Of a DNA stretch of 64,000 nucleotides, positions 51,574 to 60,600 are shown piece after piece. Every line of letters starts with the position of its first letter. The stretch's first letter is position 1. The notes under the pieces were generated by a model. It ran no database searches. It was given only the letters and a program-made list of their open reading frames with translations, and was not told where the DNA came from. The position numbers and the translations under genes are program-made. Source of the DNA: a virus; the IMG/VR virus record IMGVR_UViG_3300050343_000214, positions 41,802 through 105,801 of that record; one strand, written 5' to 3'.

Positions 51574-52032
51574 CTAACCTTTCTGAATTAACGCCCAAGA
51601 CACTCCTTCAAAGTATGCGTGTAAAGCTTTGCGCTCTGACTTGCTTAGTTGATGATTATCATCTCCTATGACTGATCTGAGAATATCAGATATGCTCTCC
51701 GCAAGTCCGTCGTACTTATCAGCAAGTGTTGATTTAAAAAACAACTTCCCTGCTATTACATACACATCATTTACTTGCTGACAGTCAGTATTATATCCTA
51801 AAATTCTTTTAGAGAATTCATAATTAAAAATAGCTAATTTTTCTCTATCATCTTGATCTGTTACTAGAGCAGAAATGTTTTTGGATATTGACAAGATTGG
51901 ATCGCTAGGCTTTTCTATGTTTAGTATACTTGGCGTTGGAATAAACGGCCTAATATCTATGTTAGATAAATCTACATTGAGGCCAAATACAGAATAAGCA
52001 AGCAAGACGAGTGCTATTACTTTTTTATACAT
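51574..52032 (-). CDS. Exported protein with signal peptide, 152 aa
   Basis: MYKKVIALVLLAYSVFGLNV is a typical Sec signal (basic start, hydrophobic core, G-L cleavage area). The mature part is helical with a conserved-looking DREKLAIFNYEFSKRILGY and a final YFEGVSWALI. I have an impression of similar proteins in marine phages but cannot verify. Probably periplasmic; might act in lysis or exclusion. Starts two bases before its neighbour's end. Confidence 0.5.
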   Translation of the reverse strand: MYKKVIALVLLAYSVFGLNVDLSNIDIRPFIPTPSILNIEKPSDPILSISKNISALVTDQDDREKLAIFNYEFSKRILGYNTDCQQVNDVYVIAGKLFFKSTLADKYDGLAESISDILRSVIGDDNHQLSKSERKALHAYFEGVSWALIQKG

Positions 52033-52034
52033 TA

Positions 52035-52301
52035 TTATTCCTCCGTATTTAACAACGGAAATACCTCGTCAATTTTTTCGACGGCAGATTTAAGCTCTAA
52101 CGATTCACATTGGTTTCTGAGCGTGTGCCAAGTTTCAACTACTTCAATGAATGAAGCGGCCTGCGCTTGAACTTCAGGGCTAGGTTTTCTTTTGAATAAA
52201 TTTTTTACGTAAGTCACGTAGGGCTTAACATCAAAATTGACAAACAATAAACTTGCGGCAACCGCAATGGCTATTAGCCTTAATAAAACTTCTGTATCCA
52301 T
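52035..52301 (-). CDS. Small N-anchored membrane protein, 88 aa
   Basis: One hydrophobic helix (LLRLIAIAVAASLLFV) then a Tyr/Lys linker and an amphipathic helix (ASFIEVVETWHTLRNQCE). Bitopic layout like an inner-membrane spanin or pinholin partner, but no lipoprotein partner is evident. Overlaps its upstream neighbour by one base. Confidence 0.45.
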   Translation of the reverse strand: MDTEVLLRLIAIAVAASLLFVNFDVKPYVTYVKNLFKRKPSPEVQAQAASFIEVVETWHTLRNQCESLELKSAVEKIDEVFPLLNTEE

Positions 52302-52660
52302 TATTCCTCCAAAATTTTTAATGGTTGAACGACAATAGTATCATCCTTTTTCCCGTGATATGGACACACAGTTTTGTGACCGTCTCCGTGGACTATAACT
52401 CCAGAGCCTTTGCAAATGCATTTATCTGGATCTGGATGTGGACCGACTATATCTGGAGTTGGTTTTACTCCAAATACTTCTTTCTCTGACTCGTCAAAGG
52501 ACTTCTTGACTTCTTGCTTCCATAACTCTACTTCTGAAGGTTCGCTGCTAAAACTAAGAGGTGTTCCTCCATCAATTATAGACGGAGGGTTATTTACAAA
52601 GTGCAATGTTCCTATGACAGAAATTAAACTAATAAAGCATAATTCCAAAAATCTTTTCAT
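52301..52660 (-). CDS. Membrane-anchored zinc-binding protein, 119 aa
   Basis: Signal-anchor helix (FLELCFISLISVIGTLHFV), Glu/Ser linker, then a compact motif CICKGSGVIVHGDGHKTVC followed by PYHG, with four Cys/His pairs that would bind one zinc. The motif resembles a DnaJ-type CxCxGSG element and recurs in phage proteins of unknown role. Overlaps its upstream neighbour by four bases. Confidence 0.5.
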   Translation of the reverse strand: MKRFLELCFISLISVIGTLHFVNNPPSIIDGGTPLSFSSEPSEVELWKQEVKKSFDESEKEVFGVKPTPDIVGPHPDPDKCICKGSGVIVHGDGHKTVCPYHGKKDDTIVVQPLKILEE

Positions 52661-52887
52661 GGACTGCCTCCATCCACAGCGTTGTAATAAGAAATATCAT
52701 CGAATTTTGCAGTGTAGAGAGTTTCTAGTTCTGTTGGTGTTAAACTCGTATCAAACTCAACAAAACTAGGATCGGTGCTGGTATCAATTGTAAACGAAGT
52801 TCCAGTAGGAAAACAGCTTACTGTGACAGTTCCGTTCCTAAGAGTTGTGGTTGAAGCGTGTGCGTTTTGAGCGACATCAGTTGGCAT
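52657..52887 (-). CDS. Small uncharacterised protein, 76 aa
   Basis: Thr/Ser-rich strands (TTTLRNGTVTVSCFP, GTSFTIDTSTDPSF) and an acidic helical end. No membrane segment. Separated by 31 bases from the LamG-like gene upstream and coupled to the membrane-protein group downstream. Could be a small virion protein; family unknown. Confidence 0.4.
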   Translation of the reverse strand: MPTDVAQNAHASTTTLRNGTVTVSCFPTGTSFTIDTSTDPSFVEFDTSLTPTELETLYTAKFDDISYYNAVDGGSP

Positions 52888-52918
52888 ATTAATCTCCTTT
52901 TATAAAAATAATGTTGTA

Positions 52919-53782
52919 TTAGGGCGCAGATGTAGTGCTAATCATTGGGTAAGTAGTAAAGGTCACACTTTCAAAGTCTTGACTTGGCGTTGCGGGTGGG
53001 GTAAAATTCAAGCCTCTTTTGTATACAGCCAAATTTCTAATGTGAAAATGATCTATCTGACCACTAAAAGCATTGTTTCCATCTTTGTCAGAACCAATTG
53101 TTAGTTTTCCACCGTTTAAAAATTCTATTACTTGATCAGAATTTTCTGACTGTGTGGTCGTTGTCTTTTTACGCCATCAATGTACATATAAAAATTTACT
53201 GTTAGTATACCCTGAGCCACTCTGTCTGACGATAGCTACATGATGCCATCCGCTAAGGCCCACAGCATCGCTGGTTAGACTGCGCGTACTTACAGTGCCG
53301 AAATCTTTATGTAAATAGGTATAGCTAAATTTAATTTTGTTATCAATCATCTCTACTTTATAATTTCCATAGGAATTCTCATGACTTTGTTCTAACAAAA
53401 CAGCGCTGCTAACATTTGCAGTAAAGTAAACAAAGAATTCCAGTGTAAAATTGTTTGTACCAATAGCTGTTAGAGCATTGTCGGAATTAGTATCGTCGTT
53501 ATAGATTCTTCCCCCTGAAGTATTTTTTAATGAAGCTAGACCAAACTTCTTATTAGTTCCATCTAGATTAATATTAGAAGATGTAAAATCCAGATCAGCG
53601 CTGGAAACATCCTCGAAATTATTATTAAAGGGTAAAAGTACGAGGCTTGCATAACCACTCGCTGGAAGGTCTTGAGGGTTATATATTAGCTCGTTTTCAG
53701 AATAAACTTGCGCCACTGGGGTGTCAGGCTCTGCGCCAGAGTACAGCGTTACGGTTTGTTCGCCAAGATATATATTAGCCAT
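52919..53782 (-). CDS. LamG/concanavalin-like lectin protein, one frameshift
   Basis: Opens MANIYLGEQTVTLYSGAEPD, then the LamG_3 pattern: FGLASLKNTSGGRIYND, FTLEFFVYFTANVSSAVLLE, KIKFSYTYLH, GWHHVAIVRQ. Frame changes near 53170 and continues QVIEFLNGGKLTIGSDKDG, SGQIDHFHIRNLAVYK. About 287 residues including a flexible C-terminal end (STTSAP). Probable glycan- or surface-binding virion protein, next to Mtd-like proteins. Confidence 0.7.
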
Positions 53783-53800
53783 ATTATTTTGCTCTTTTAA

Positions 53801-54403
53801 TTAGGTTACTACGTATATTGTGTTGGGATCTTTGTCTGCTAAAGCTGTATATTCTGAGCTGCTTAATGCGAGAATATTGTTTGCGGTTACTTTATATGCT
53901 AACCATTTATCTAGAGTTGCATCGTAAGTAAACGACGCTGCTTGACCGTACTTTAAAAGTATGTCAGATCTTGGGATACAATAAATTCTGTTAGCTGCAA
54001 CAGCTGTTGTACTTTGACTTTTGATTGTGATGTTTCTGTCTCCAGAAGTTACATCATTTATCAAAACAAATTGCTTAATTGCGTAGTCATCATCTACCCC
54101 GTGTATGGTAAAGTTTGCGTTTAATGTAGATACTTTAATTAGGTCTAGATTAGCAGTTGGCAGAAATGCGGCATCTGACGTAGACACACCGTCTCCCAAC
54201 GTTTGTGTACCACCTACTTTTTGCTCAACCGAACTGTTGATTGTAGGCAATGCTGACCAAGCCCTGTCACCATCTCCAATTTTTAAGACGTTGGTATCAA
54301 CAGCAAATGCTGGTTCACCACTGGCTAGAATTGGATTGGCGCTACTGAATGAATCTCCTGTTCCTCTTCTTATCTGAATTCTTGTGTTAGTATAATCTGG
54401 CAT
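53801..54403 (-). CDS. Tail-fibre protein with Mtd-like N-terminal domain
   Basis: IQIRRGTGDSFSSANPILAS, GEPAFAVDTNVLKIGDGD and WSALPTI follow the repeat typical of the Mtd/hyaluronidase-type N-terminal domain (IQ-x-RRG...W...NP-x-LA-x-GE-x-G...D...KIGDG-x-x-W-x-LP), used to attach receptor-binding proteins to tails. The rest is beta-rich. 200 residues. No reverse transcriptase or variable repeat seen nearby, so no evidence for a diversity-generating system. Confidence 0.75.
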   Translation of the reverse strand: MPDYTNTRIQIRRGTGDSFSSANPILASGEPAFAVDTNVLKIGDGDRAWSALPTINSSVEQKVGGTQTLGDGVSTSDAAFLPTANLDLIKVSTLNANFTIHGVDDDYAIKQFVLINDVTSGDRNITIKSQSTTAVAANRIYCIPRSDILLKYGQAASFTYDATLDKWLAYKVTANNILALSSSEYTALADKDPNTIYVVT

Positions 54404-54462
54404 AGTATTTTACCCTTATGTATTGTGTACAGTGTGTCAACATATAATACACTGAACTGTAA

Positions 54463-54757
54463 TTAAAATGCCGATAAACTAATCTTTTTCCATTGATTAG
54501 TATCATAACAAACATATAAATAGTTGCTATCTACGGCGGTTTGACCTTTTTCACCTTGGGCTGTACCAGAGGTGGGAATATCGGAGTGACTGTTAGTTAC
54601 TGGCAAACTAGCCCATGTGCTAGACCCGTCGCCTGTCTTGAGGGTGTTGGTATCAAGCGCAAGAGCTGGTTCTCCGCTGGCTAACACTAACGTGCTAGAT
54701 CTTAGCTCATCGTTAGTTCCTCTTCGGACTTGTATTTTACTATATTGTGATGCCCAT
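54463..54757 (-). CDS. Short Mtd-like tail-fibre protein, one frameshift
   Basis: After a break a few codons into the gene the frame reads SQYSKIQVRRGTNDELRSST, then LASGEPALALDTNTLKTGDG and WASLPVTNS, so it is a paralogue of the neighbour at 53801-54403. About 98 residues; the C-terminal part (TAVDSNYLYVCYDTNQWKKI) is a small beta domain common at fibre ends. Starts 3 bases after the Hint-protein stop. Confidence 0.65.
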
Positions 54758-54760
54758 TTT

Positions 54761-57082
54761 TTACTCCAAGGTTTCTGCGCATACTGGTGTTACCCCATCA
54801 TTTTTGGGGAAAGGATGACTCCAAAAGACGTTTATTGATTCTACTTGCTTAACGTCGGTAACATCGTATTTAGCTACTGGTATATTGCACAGACTAGCAT
54901 TGGAAAATATATAGCCACTGTGTATCGTCGGAGTTCTCTCAAATAGTTTGTATTCGCCAGCCTCTACGCTAGTTACAATCTCTCCTACACACTCTCCGTT
55001 GGGTGATCCATCGCTATCTAAACACTGATCTGCAAACATCGCTGGGTCGTTTTGAAAGTAGTAAGCTCTAGTAGGATCGCATCCGCAACTTTGTTTACAT
55101 GGCGAAGGAAAAGAATGATTTCTGAAATCTTGTGATATCATTTGTTCCCATACGCTTTGACCATCACCAAAGACTCCAATATCGCATCCACCATAAAAAT
55201 TATCGCCGTATTCCATACACGGCATCATGATGAAAGCTGGATTATCTAGGGGCCAATTTGGATTATCATTATAAAATAACTCTGGATGAGTTTCAAATGT
55301 ACCTTCTGGCTCTAATAGATCAATTAAAAACTCATAATGATCGCTATACTTCTGTTTCCACTCTTCAACTTCTTGATTTGTTAAAGGCTCGGGTTTGACG
55401 CAGGAAAAACCGTAGCCATTATAATGCATATTGTATCCCTCGGGACATCTTCCTTGAGGATCACTTACATTATTATTTGTTTCACACCCATACCTCGGTT
55501 CGTCTACTGCTACAATTCTATAAGTGGGACATTGTAGCACGGTTCCTTTTGAACCGTCTTCATTATAACATTGTATACTAGTAGTTTCTTCTATAAGTTT
55601 TGTACAGCCAGCAACTGGAAGTTGCTTCATAAGATCCGATGACTCTAATGCATCACAAGAACAAGGAACATCTGGAATGTCTTCATATCTACATTGATCA
55701 TCTACTGGACAATCGTCTGGACAAGTGCCGTATCTAGTCCAGCCTACATGTATTTTACCAGCAAGATCAGGACACGCAGGTTCAAGAACTGGTGGATCGC
55801 ATGGCGCTCGGGTCGTGGTTGTTGTTGGTGCGGCAGATGTTATAGGAGGAGGATTTGTTGGTTGGGAAGTAGCTAGAACCGATTTATTGTGACTGAGGAA
55901 TTCATCTGCCACATAAGTATGAGCATCATCTACTTGGATAATAACAACATCTTGTACGCCGTTGTCTTCTATTTTAGATATTGTGCGCCCTTGTAACACT
56001 TCGTCAACCACTAAGTCATACGCTGAAACCCATTGATTTTTATGATAGAACTGATGACTAGGAGAGCATGTGAAAGTACCCCCATCCTCAAAAGATAGTT
56101 TGAGAGTTTCAGATAACTTAATTCCAACGTATGTTATTTCATGCTCACCAGACTCCATAGTTATTTCATGTTGTGTTAATAATTTATCACCCACAACTAA
56201 TTCACCAGCGAGTTTTTCACTACCGTCCGACATTTGAATCGGAGTATCCACCGTGGGGCAACCGGCAATACAAAATATGTGTTTATACATGTTTGATTTG
56301 GGGGGTCATAATAAATGATGCGACGGTTCAAGGAGTCATAGCTACACCAACCACCTGACAACACAGGGGGACACGTTGTTGTGGCTGACGATGTAGTTGT
56401 AGTCGTCGTGTTGGTAGGGTCTGACAAACAGTTTTGCAGACAACCCTCGGCATCAAAAACTCCCAAGTAACCTTCGTTACATAAGCCGTTTGTCTGATTA
56501 GTAACTGATGAAAAATCGCAGGCTTCGCACTCAACTAGCACTACCATGCGCTCTGTATATATCTTAGTTCTTAAATTAGGGTCTCTATAATATATAGTAG
56601 TAGATACAAAGGCATTTTGTCCATCTATTAGAGTTTTGCCCAAGCTATTTTCGTTATCATCTAGAAAATCAGACAGAGGGAAAGTCTCTACTTTAGATTG
56701 TAGATGAGTAGCAGTCTTAATATTATCTTCTGTTGCAAAATTATCAAAGCTGTACTCTACAGTAGTTCCATTATCTATTTGGTCTGAAATATTAAAAACC
56801 ATAGTGACTTCTGCCGTATGGCTATTCAGCTTGCACTTACCATCCTGCTGAACTTTTAGTTGTTCTGGATTAGATGGAGTGTCTAGCTTAAAGGCGTTGA
56901 ACCTAAAGTCTATTTCTCATCATCGCAGTTAGTATACGGGAGAGAAGTGTCTTTACTAATAAATAAATATGTTTCACCATACTCTAGCATATCTATGCCT
57001 TGTAGACCGCCCCCTTCAACAAACGAAACTGTTGACCATTAGTTAAAAACTTAATGATCTTAGATATATTATTAGTATTCAT
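54761..57082 (-). CDS. Cys-rich surface protein containing an intein-like Hint domain; frameshifted
   Basis: From ATG 57082. Frames change at about 57030, 56925 and 56275, giving about 770 residues. Order: an unknown N-terminal domain (IDFRFNAFKLDTPSN, VTMVFNISDQIDNGTTVEY), a short Cys-rich part, a Thr-rich linker (TNTTTTTTSSATTTC), a block ending NRRIIYYDPPNQTC, the 125-residue Hint domain (separate entry), a second Thr-rich linker (SAAPTTTTTRAPC), and a Cys-rich C-terminal domain (CDPPVLEPACPDLAG, CPDDCPVDDQC). Most Cys are in pairs, suggesting disulphides in an extracellular fibre. No reason to call it an enzyme other than Hint. Confidence 0.6.
55886..56260 (-). other. Hint (hedgehog/intein) domain, BIL-like
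   Basis: 125 codons from a Cys after IAG to the Asn of SHN. Block A: CPTVDTPIQMSDGS and ELVVGDKLL. Block B: GTFTCSPSHQFY, with the conserved T-x-x-H-type His. Blocks F/G: VDDAHTYVADEFLSHN. The residue after Asn is Lys then Ser, not the Cys/Ser/Thr that protein splicing normally needs, and no homing endonuclease is present. That layout fits bacterial intein-like (BIL) domains, which cleave or ligate at their ends. Confidence 0.8.
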
Positions 57083-57093
57083 ATTATTTTACT

Positions 57094-57378
57094 TTATGGT
57101 CGAGATCTAGGGTCTTTCATTGCCTTTTTAATAGCTAGATTGACAACACAATCTGCGCCAAACTTGACAAACGGTAGTTTTCTCTTAGTGGCTTCTTCTG
57201 CTAACCAAGTTAATATTTCTTCCTTATTATCTTGACACCATTTAATTCCTTTATTATCCATCTGCGCTGCGCGTTGATTACAAGAACATGTTGGTGTGGA
57301 TTTAATGCCTACTAGACTAAACATTTTCTTAAGCTCCGCACCAGCACCATGGACTATTTGGGAATTTACTATGCTCAT
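57094..57378 (-). CDS. Small Cys-containing protein, 94 aa
   Basis: GAGAELKKMFSLVGIKSTP, then CSCNQRAAQMDNKGIKWC and EEILTWLAEEATKRK. The GAGxELKK...C-x-C...A-x-MD-x-x-G-x-x-WC pattern is one I associate with a family of small proteins in Planctomycetota and some phages; I cannot check this. May be fused with 57329-57541 if an indel lies in their overlap. Confidence 0.55.
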   Translation of the reverse strand: MSIVNSQIVHGAGAELKKMFSLVGIKSTPTCSCNQRAAQMDNKGIKWCQDNKEEILTWLAEEATKRKLPFVKFGADCVVNLAIKKAMKDPRSRP

Positions 57379-57541
57379 TATCTAAATAATATACTTCTGC
57401 TTTTATCTCTTTACCTTCCCCGGTCTTTAATTGTGCCATTTCATCTGATTTTACTACGCAGGGCAGAGTTTCTTCTACGGTATAATTTCTTTGTTTGCAT
57501 AAGTTTTCGTAAGCTTGTTTTTCCATTTTAACGATTGGCAT
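57329..57541 (-). CDS. Small hypothetical protein, 70 aa
   Basis: Good ribosome site (GGAG five bases before ATG). Sequence KQAYENLCKQRNYTVEETLP then an acidic KTGEGKEIKAEVYYLDNE. The last 16 residues overlap the next gene in another frame, so either a 50-base overlap or one missing base joins them into a single about 150-residue protein. Confidence 0.45.
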   Translation of the reverse strand: MPIVKMEKQAYENLCKQRNYTVEETLPCVVKSDEMAQLKTGEGKEIKAEVYYLDNEHSKFPNSPWCWCGA

Positions 57542-57577
57542 TGTTTTCTCCTTTATTTCATCAGTTGAAGTGTCCTT

Positions 57578-57583
57578 ATTATA
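57578..57583 (-). promoter_or_regulatory. Possible -10 element (TATAAT)
   Basis: On the - strand a perfect TATAAT lies 36 bases before the ATG at 57541, in one of the few gaps of this operon (57542-57638). No well-spaced -35 box: TTTACA lies only 13 bases upstream. In AT-rich DNA such a hexamer can occur by chance. Confidence 0.25.
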
Positions 57584-57638
57584 TTACCATATTTGTTGTA
57601 AAAAACCAAATTTATTCGCCAGAACTGTAGTTTCATCC

Positions 57639-60600
57639 TTACGGATAAGAGTTCTCTTCGTAGCCTTCTGCAAACTGGCCTGTACATTCTTCTTCCGGCG
57701 GTGAGGGACACCGACAGTCAGCGACGGTTTGAACCGTAGCGCCTTCGCTGCCCTCATGGGTAGGCATTGAGTCCCCACAAATCTCTCGTAGCGAAGCACA
57801 AGTACTGTCACCGCAGTCTCCATCGGCACCGCTGAAAACCCACCACTCTATGACCTCTGAAACTGTACACTGTTGCTGAAGCCATTCATTAGCTACGTCA
57901 CTTATAGTTCTAGTGCCTAAACACAGATCTTCCCATAAAGAACTTGGCATTGTTTCACATGTATGCTTCGTCTCAAGGTATTCTAACTCTTTTGACAAAT
58001 CTTCAGTTATCTCATCTAAGTAATCACTAGTATCACCACAGCATTGATTGGGGATAGTTAGTAAAAGTGTCCCAAGACCAGTTACAATTAATAGAATTTC
58101 CTCCTGCGCATGTGCAGGGCGTTGGTGCTGCTGTGGTTGACGGCGGCGGGGCTGTTGGTGGTGCAGGTAAGTCAGGACATTGATCCCAACCTGTTTGACA
58201 GCCATCAGCACCATAAATTGCCTCGACAGGAAATCCATCGTCGCACACGGGTGATGCCAACGTAAAGTCTGGACATTCAGGTGGGCCGGGAATATCAGGT
58301 GTTGTTCTTGGTGGTCGTGGTCCTAACGTTGGATTTGGTGGATTAGGAAATGGTGGAAATGGACCCATAGGTGGTATCGGTGGTATCGGTGGTGCAGAAG
58401 GTAAAGGTGGTCGTGGTGGATATCTCGGAGGATTGTTTGGTGTTGGATCAGGATCTTCTGGTGTTGGATCAGGATCTTCTGGTGTTGGATCAGGATCTTC
58501 TGGTGTTGGATCAGGATCTTCTGGTGTTGGATCAGGATCTTCTGGTGTTGGATCAGGATCTTCTGGCGGTGGATCAGGATCTTCTGGACACTCATCCCAA
58601 CCAGTTGGCAGTCGTTCTCATCGAAAGTTCCTGATGGCGAAGAAATATTACCATCTTCATCTCACATTCGGGTGCTGCTCGTTAAACGCTGGACAATCAC
58701 ATGAACCCCAACCAGTTTGGCAGTCGTCCTCATCGAATTCTCCAGATGGAGAAGTGTCGTCTGGGACATTCGGGCTTTGGTTCATCAAATTCTGGACAGG
58801 GGCATTTTCCCCCAGCCTATTTGACAGTCATTATCATCTGATTCTGGTTCAGGAGAAGAAATATTACCATCTTCATCTACGCATTCGGGTGCTTCCTCGT
58901 CAAATTCTGGACAGGGGCATTTTTCCCAACCAGTTTGGCAGTCATCATCATCATAAATTCCATCTGGTGAAGATCCATCTTCGCACTCGGGTGCTGGATC
59001 TGAAAATTCTGGACATGGACATTCACCCCAACCTGTTTGGCATCCAAGCCATCATATATCGCCTTCAACGAAAACGAGATCTCCGTTGGAGGAGGGTGCG
59101 CATTCGGGTTCTGGATCGTTAAATGGCGCACAAGTGGTAGTTGAGGTAGTAGAAGAAGTAGTACACCCTGACAGACATGTATTACCACAAAGGTCTCTTA
59201 CTACTATATCATATGTCACTGTTTGTGGCAAACCGCCAAACGGCGACTCTATTAAAACCGTTTTAGTACCCATCTGTATGCCTCTTCCATGCTTAGGTGG
59301 ACACGGCGGGTACGAGTCAGCATCGCAATCGCAATCTGGTGGAGGGGGAGGACACTCACCCCAACCTGTTTGGCAGCCGTTCTCGTCCTCAGTTCCTTCC
59401 GGCGAAGAGCCGTCTGCACACTCAGGCGCTGGAACGTCAAACTCTGGACATTCGCATGGACCCCAACCCACAACGCAGTCTAAACCATCGGATCGTTCTT
59501 CACCGTCTTTCAGTGGTATAGCGCTTGTTCCTTCTGGACATTCTGGTGCGTCTGGTTCAGGAGGACAGGTTGCGGCGGCGGGTCTGTTGGTGGTGGTGTG
59601 GTATTACAAGGTTCATGACCAGTATGACACCACAAGCCGGGAGCTGTTTCCGAGGTTATTGGTCTTCCTCCACCGAGTTCGCATTGTGGGTCATCCGGTC
59701 CCGGGGACATGTTGGTGGTGCTTCCGTGGTTGTATTGCAGGAATCGTAGCCACTAACACACATTGTTCCATCGGGTCCAGTGAACCAAATGGGATCTCCT
59801 CCACCAAAAGAACAGTCGGGAGGAGGTGGTTCAGGGAGGACATTGAAAATCTGGACATCCACAACAAATATTGCCTACTTCATCTTTACTATCCTCAAAT
59901 GCTTGGCTACCATCGGGCTGTGTAACGGGATTCTGTATCGGCTCCGGCGCTCCATACAAGCACGTTCTGCCGCAAGTGCCCTCACAGCTATTGTCAGGGG
60001 GGAGGGAGAGTGGTCGTTGTTGTTGTACTACAAAGGCAGCCAGTAACATTGTCACAAGCGTCTGTAAATTCTTCTTCTACACTGAGCGGAGAGCAGTACG
60101 AAGAGCATCCATTTCTTCAACTATTATACACTCACAGTCATCTGCATTGTCGGGACAGCCACAAAAAGTATAATCAGGAAGAGAAGTGTCGCAAGGATCA
60201 GGGTTACAATCCCATCCAATAATTCCAGATGGGCAACAATCAGAGTCCGTTGAATTGCCTTCCATCCTTACGCTCATTGCATATATTGGCACTGGTTCGT
60301 TACCGTTATCACAAGGTATTTTTGGAGGACAACAATCTTCTGGCTCTTCTGGACAGTCTCCCCAGCCTGTTTGGCAGTTGTTGTCGTCGAAAGTGTCCTT
60401 CCGCGAAGAGCCGTCTGAACACTCAGGTGCTGGAACGTTAAACTCTGGACAATCACATGATGTGTAGCCAATTGTACAGCCATATATGTCTTTTATTATA
60501 GTGGGCAATGTTCCGTCTGAGCATGGGGGTGGAACAGCGGGAGGCGAGTCACACACCACTGGAGGTAAAGTCGTTGCGCACATCTGCCTGTCGGGATCAT

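Noticed and set aside
53801-54757. Diversity-generating retroelement, suggested by Mtd-like domains
   Set aside because: No reverse transcriptase, template repeat or variable repeat was found in the window.
58436-58582. CRISPR-like direct repeats
   Set aside because: The 21-bp units are contiguous with no spacers and are in-frame coding repeats; no cas genes nearby (the Cas4-like nuclease is a phage recombination type).
58371-59925. Long + strand open frames rich in Gly/Ser (VGSGSSG repeats) in the repeat region
   Set aside because: They are the complement of the DPDPTPE linker and Cys-rich repeats; the - strand frames carry the conserved cysteines and fit the operon direction.
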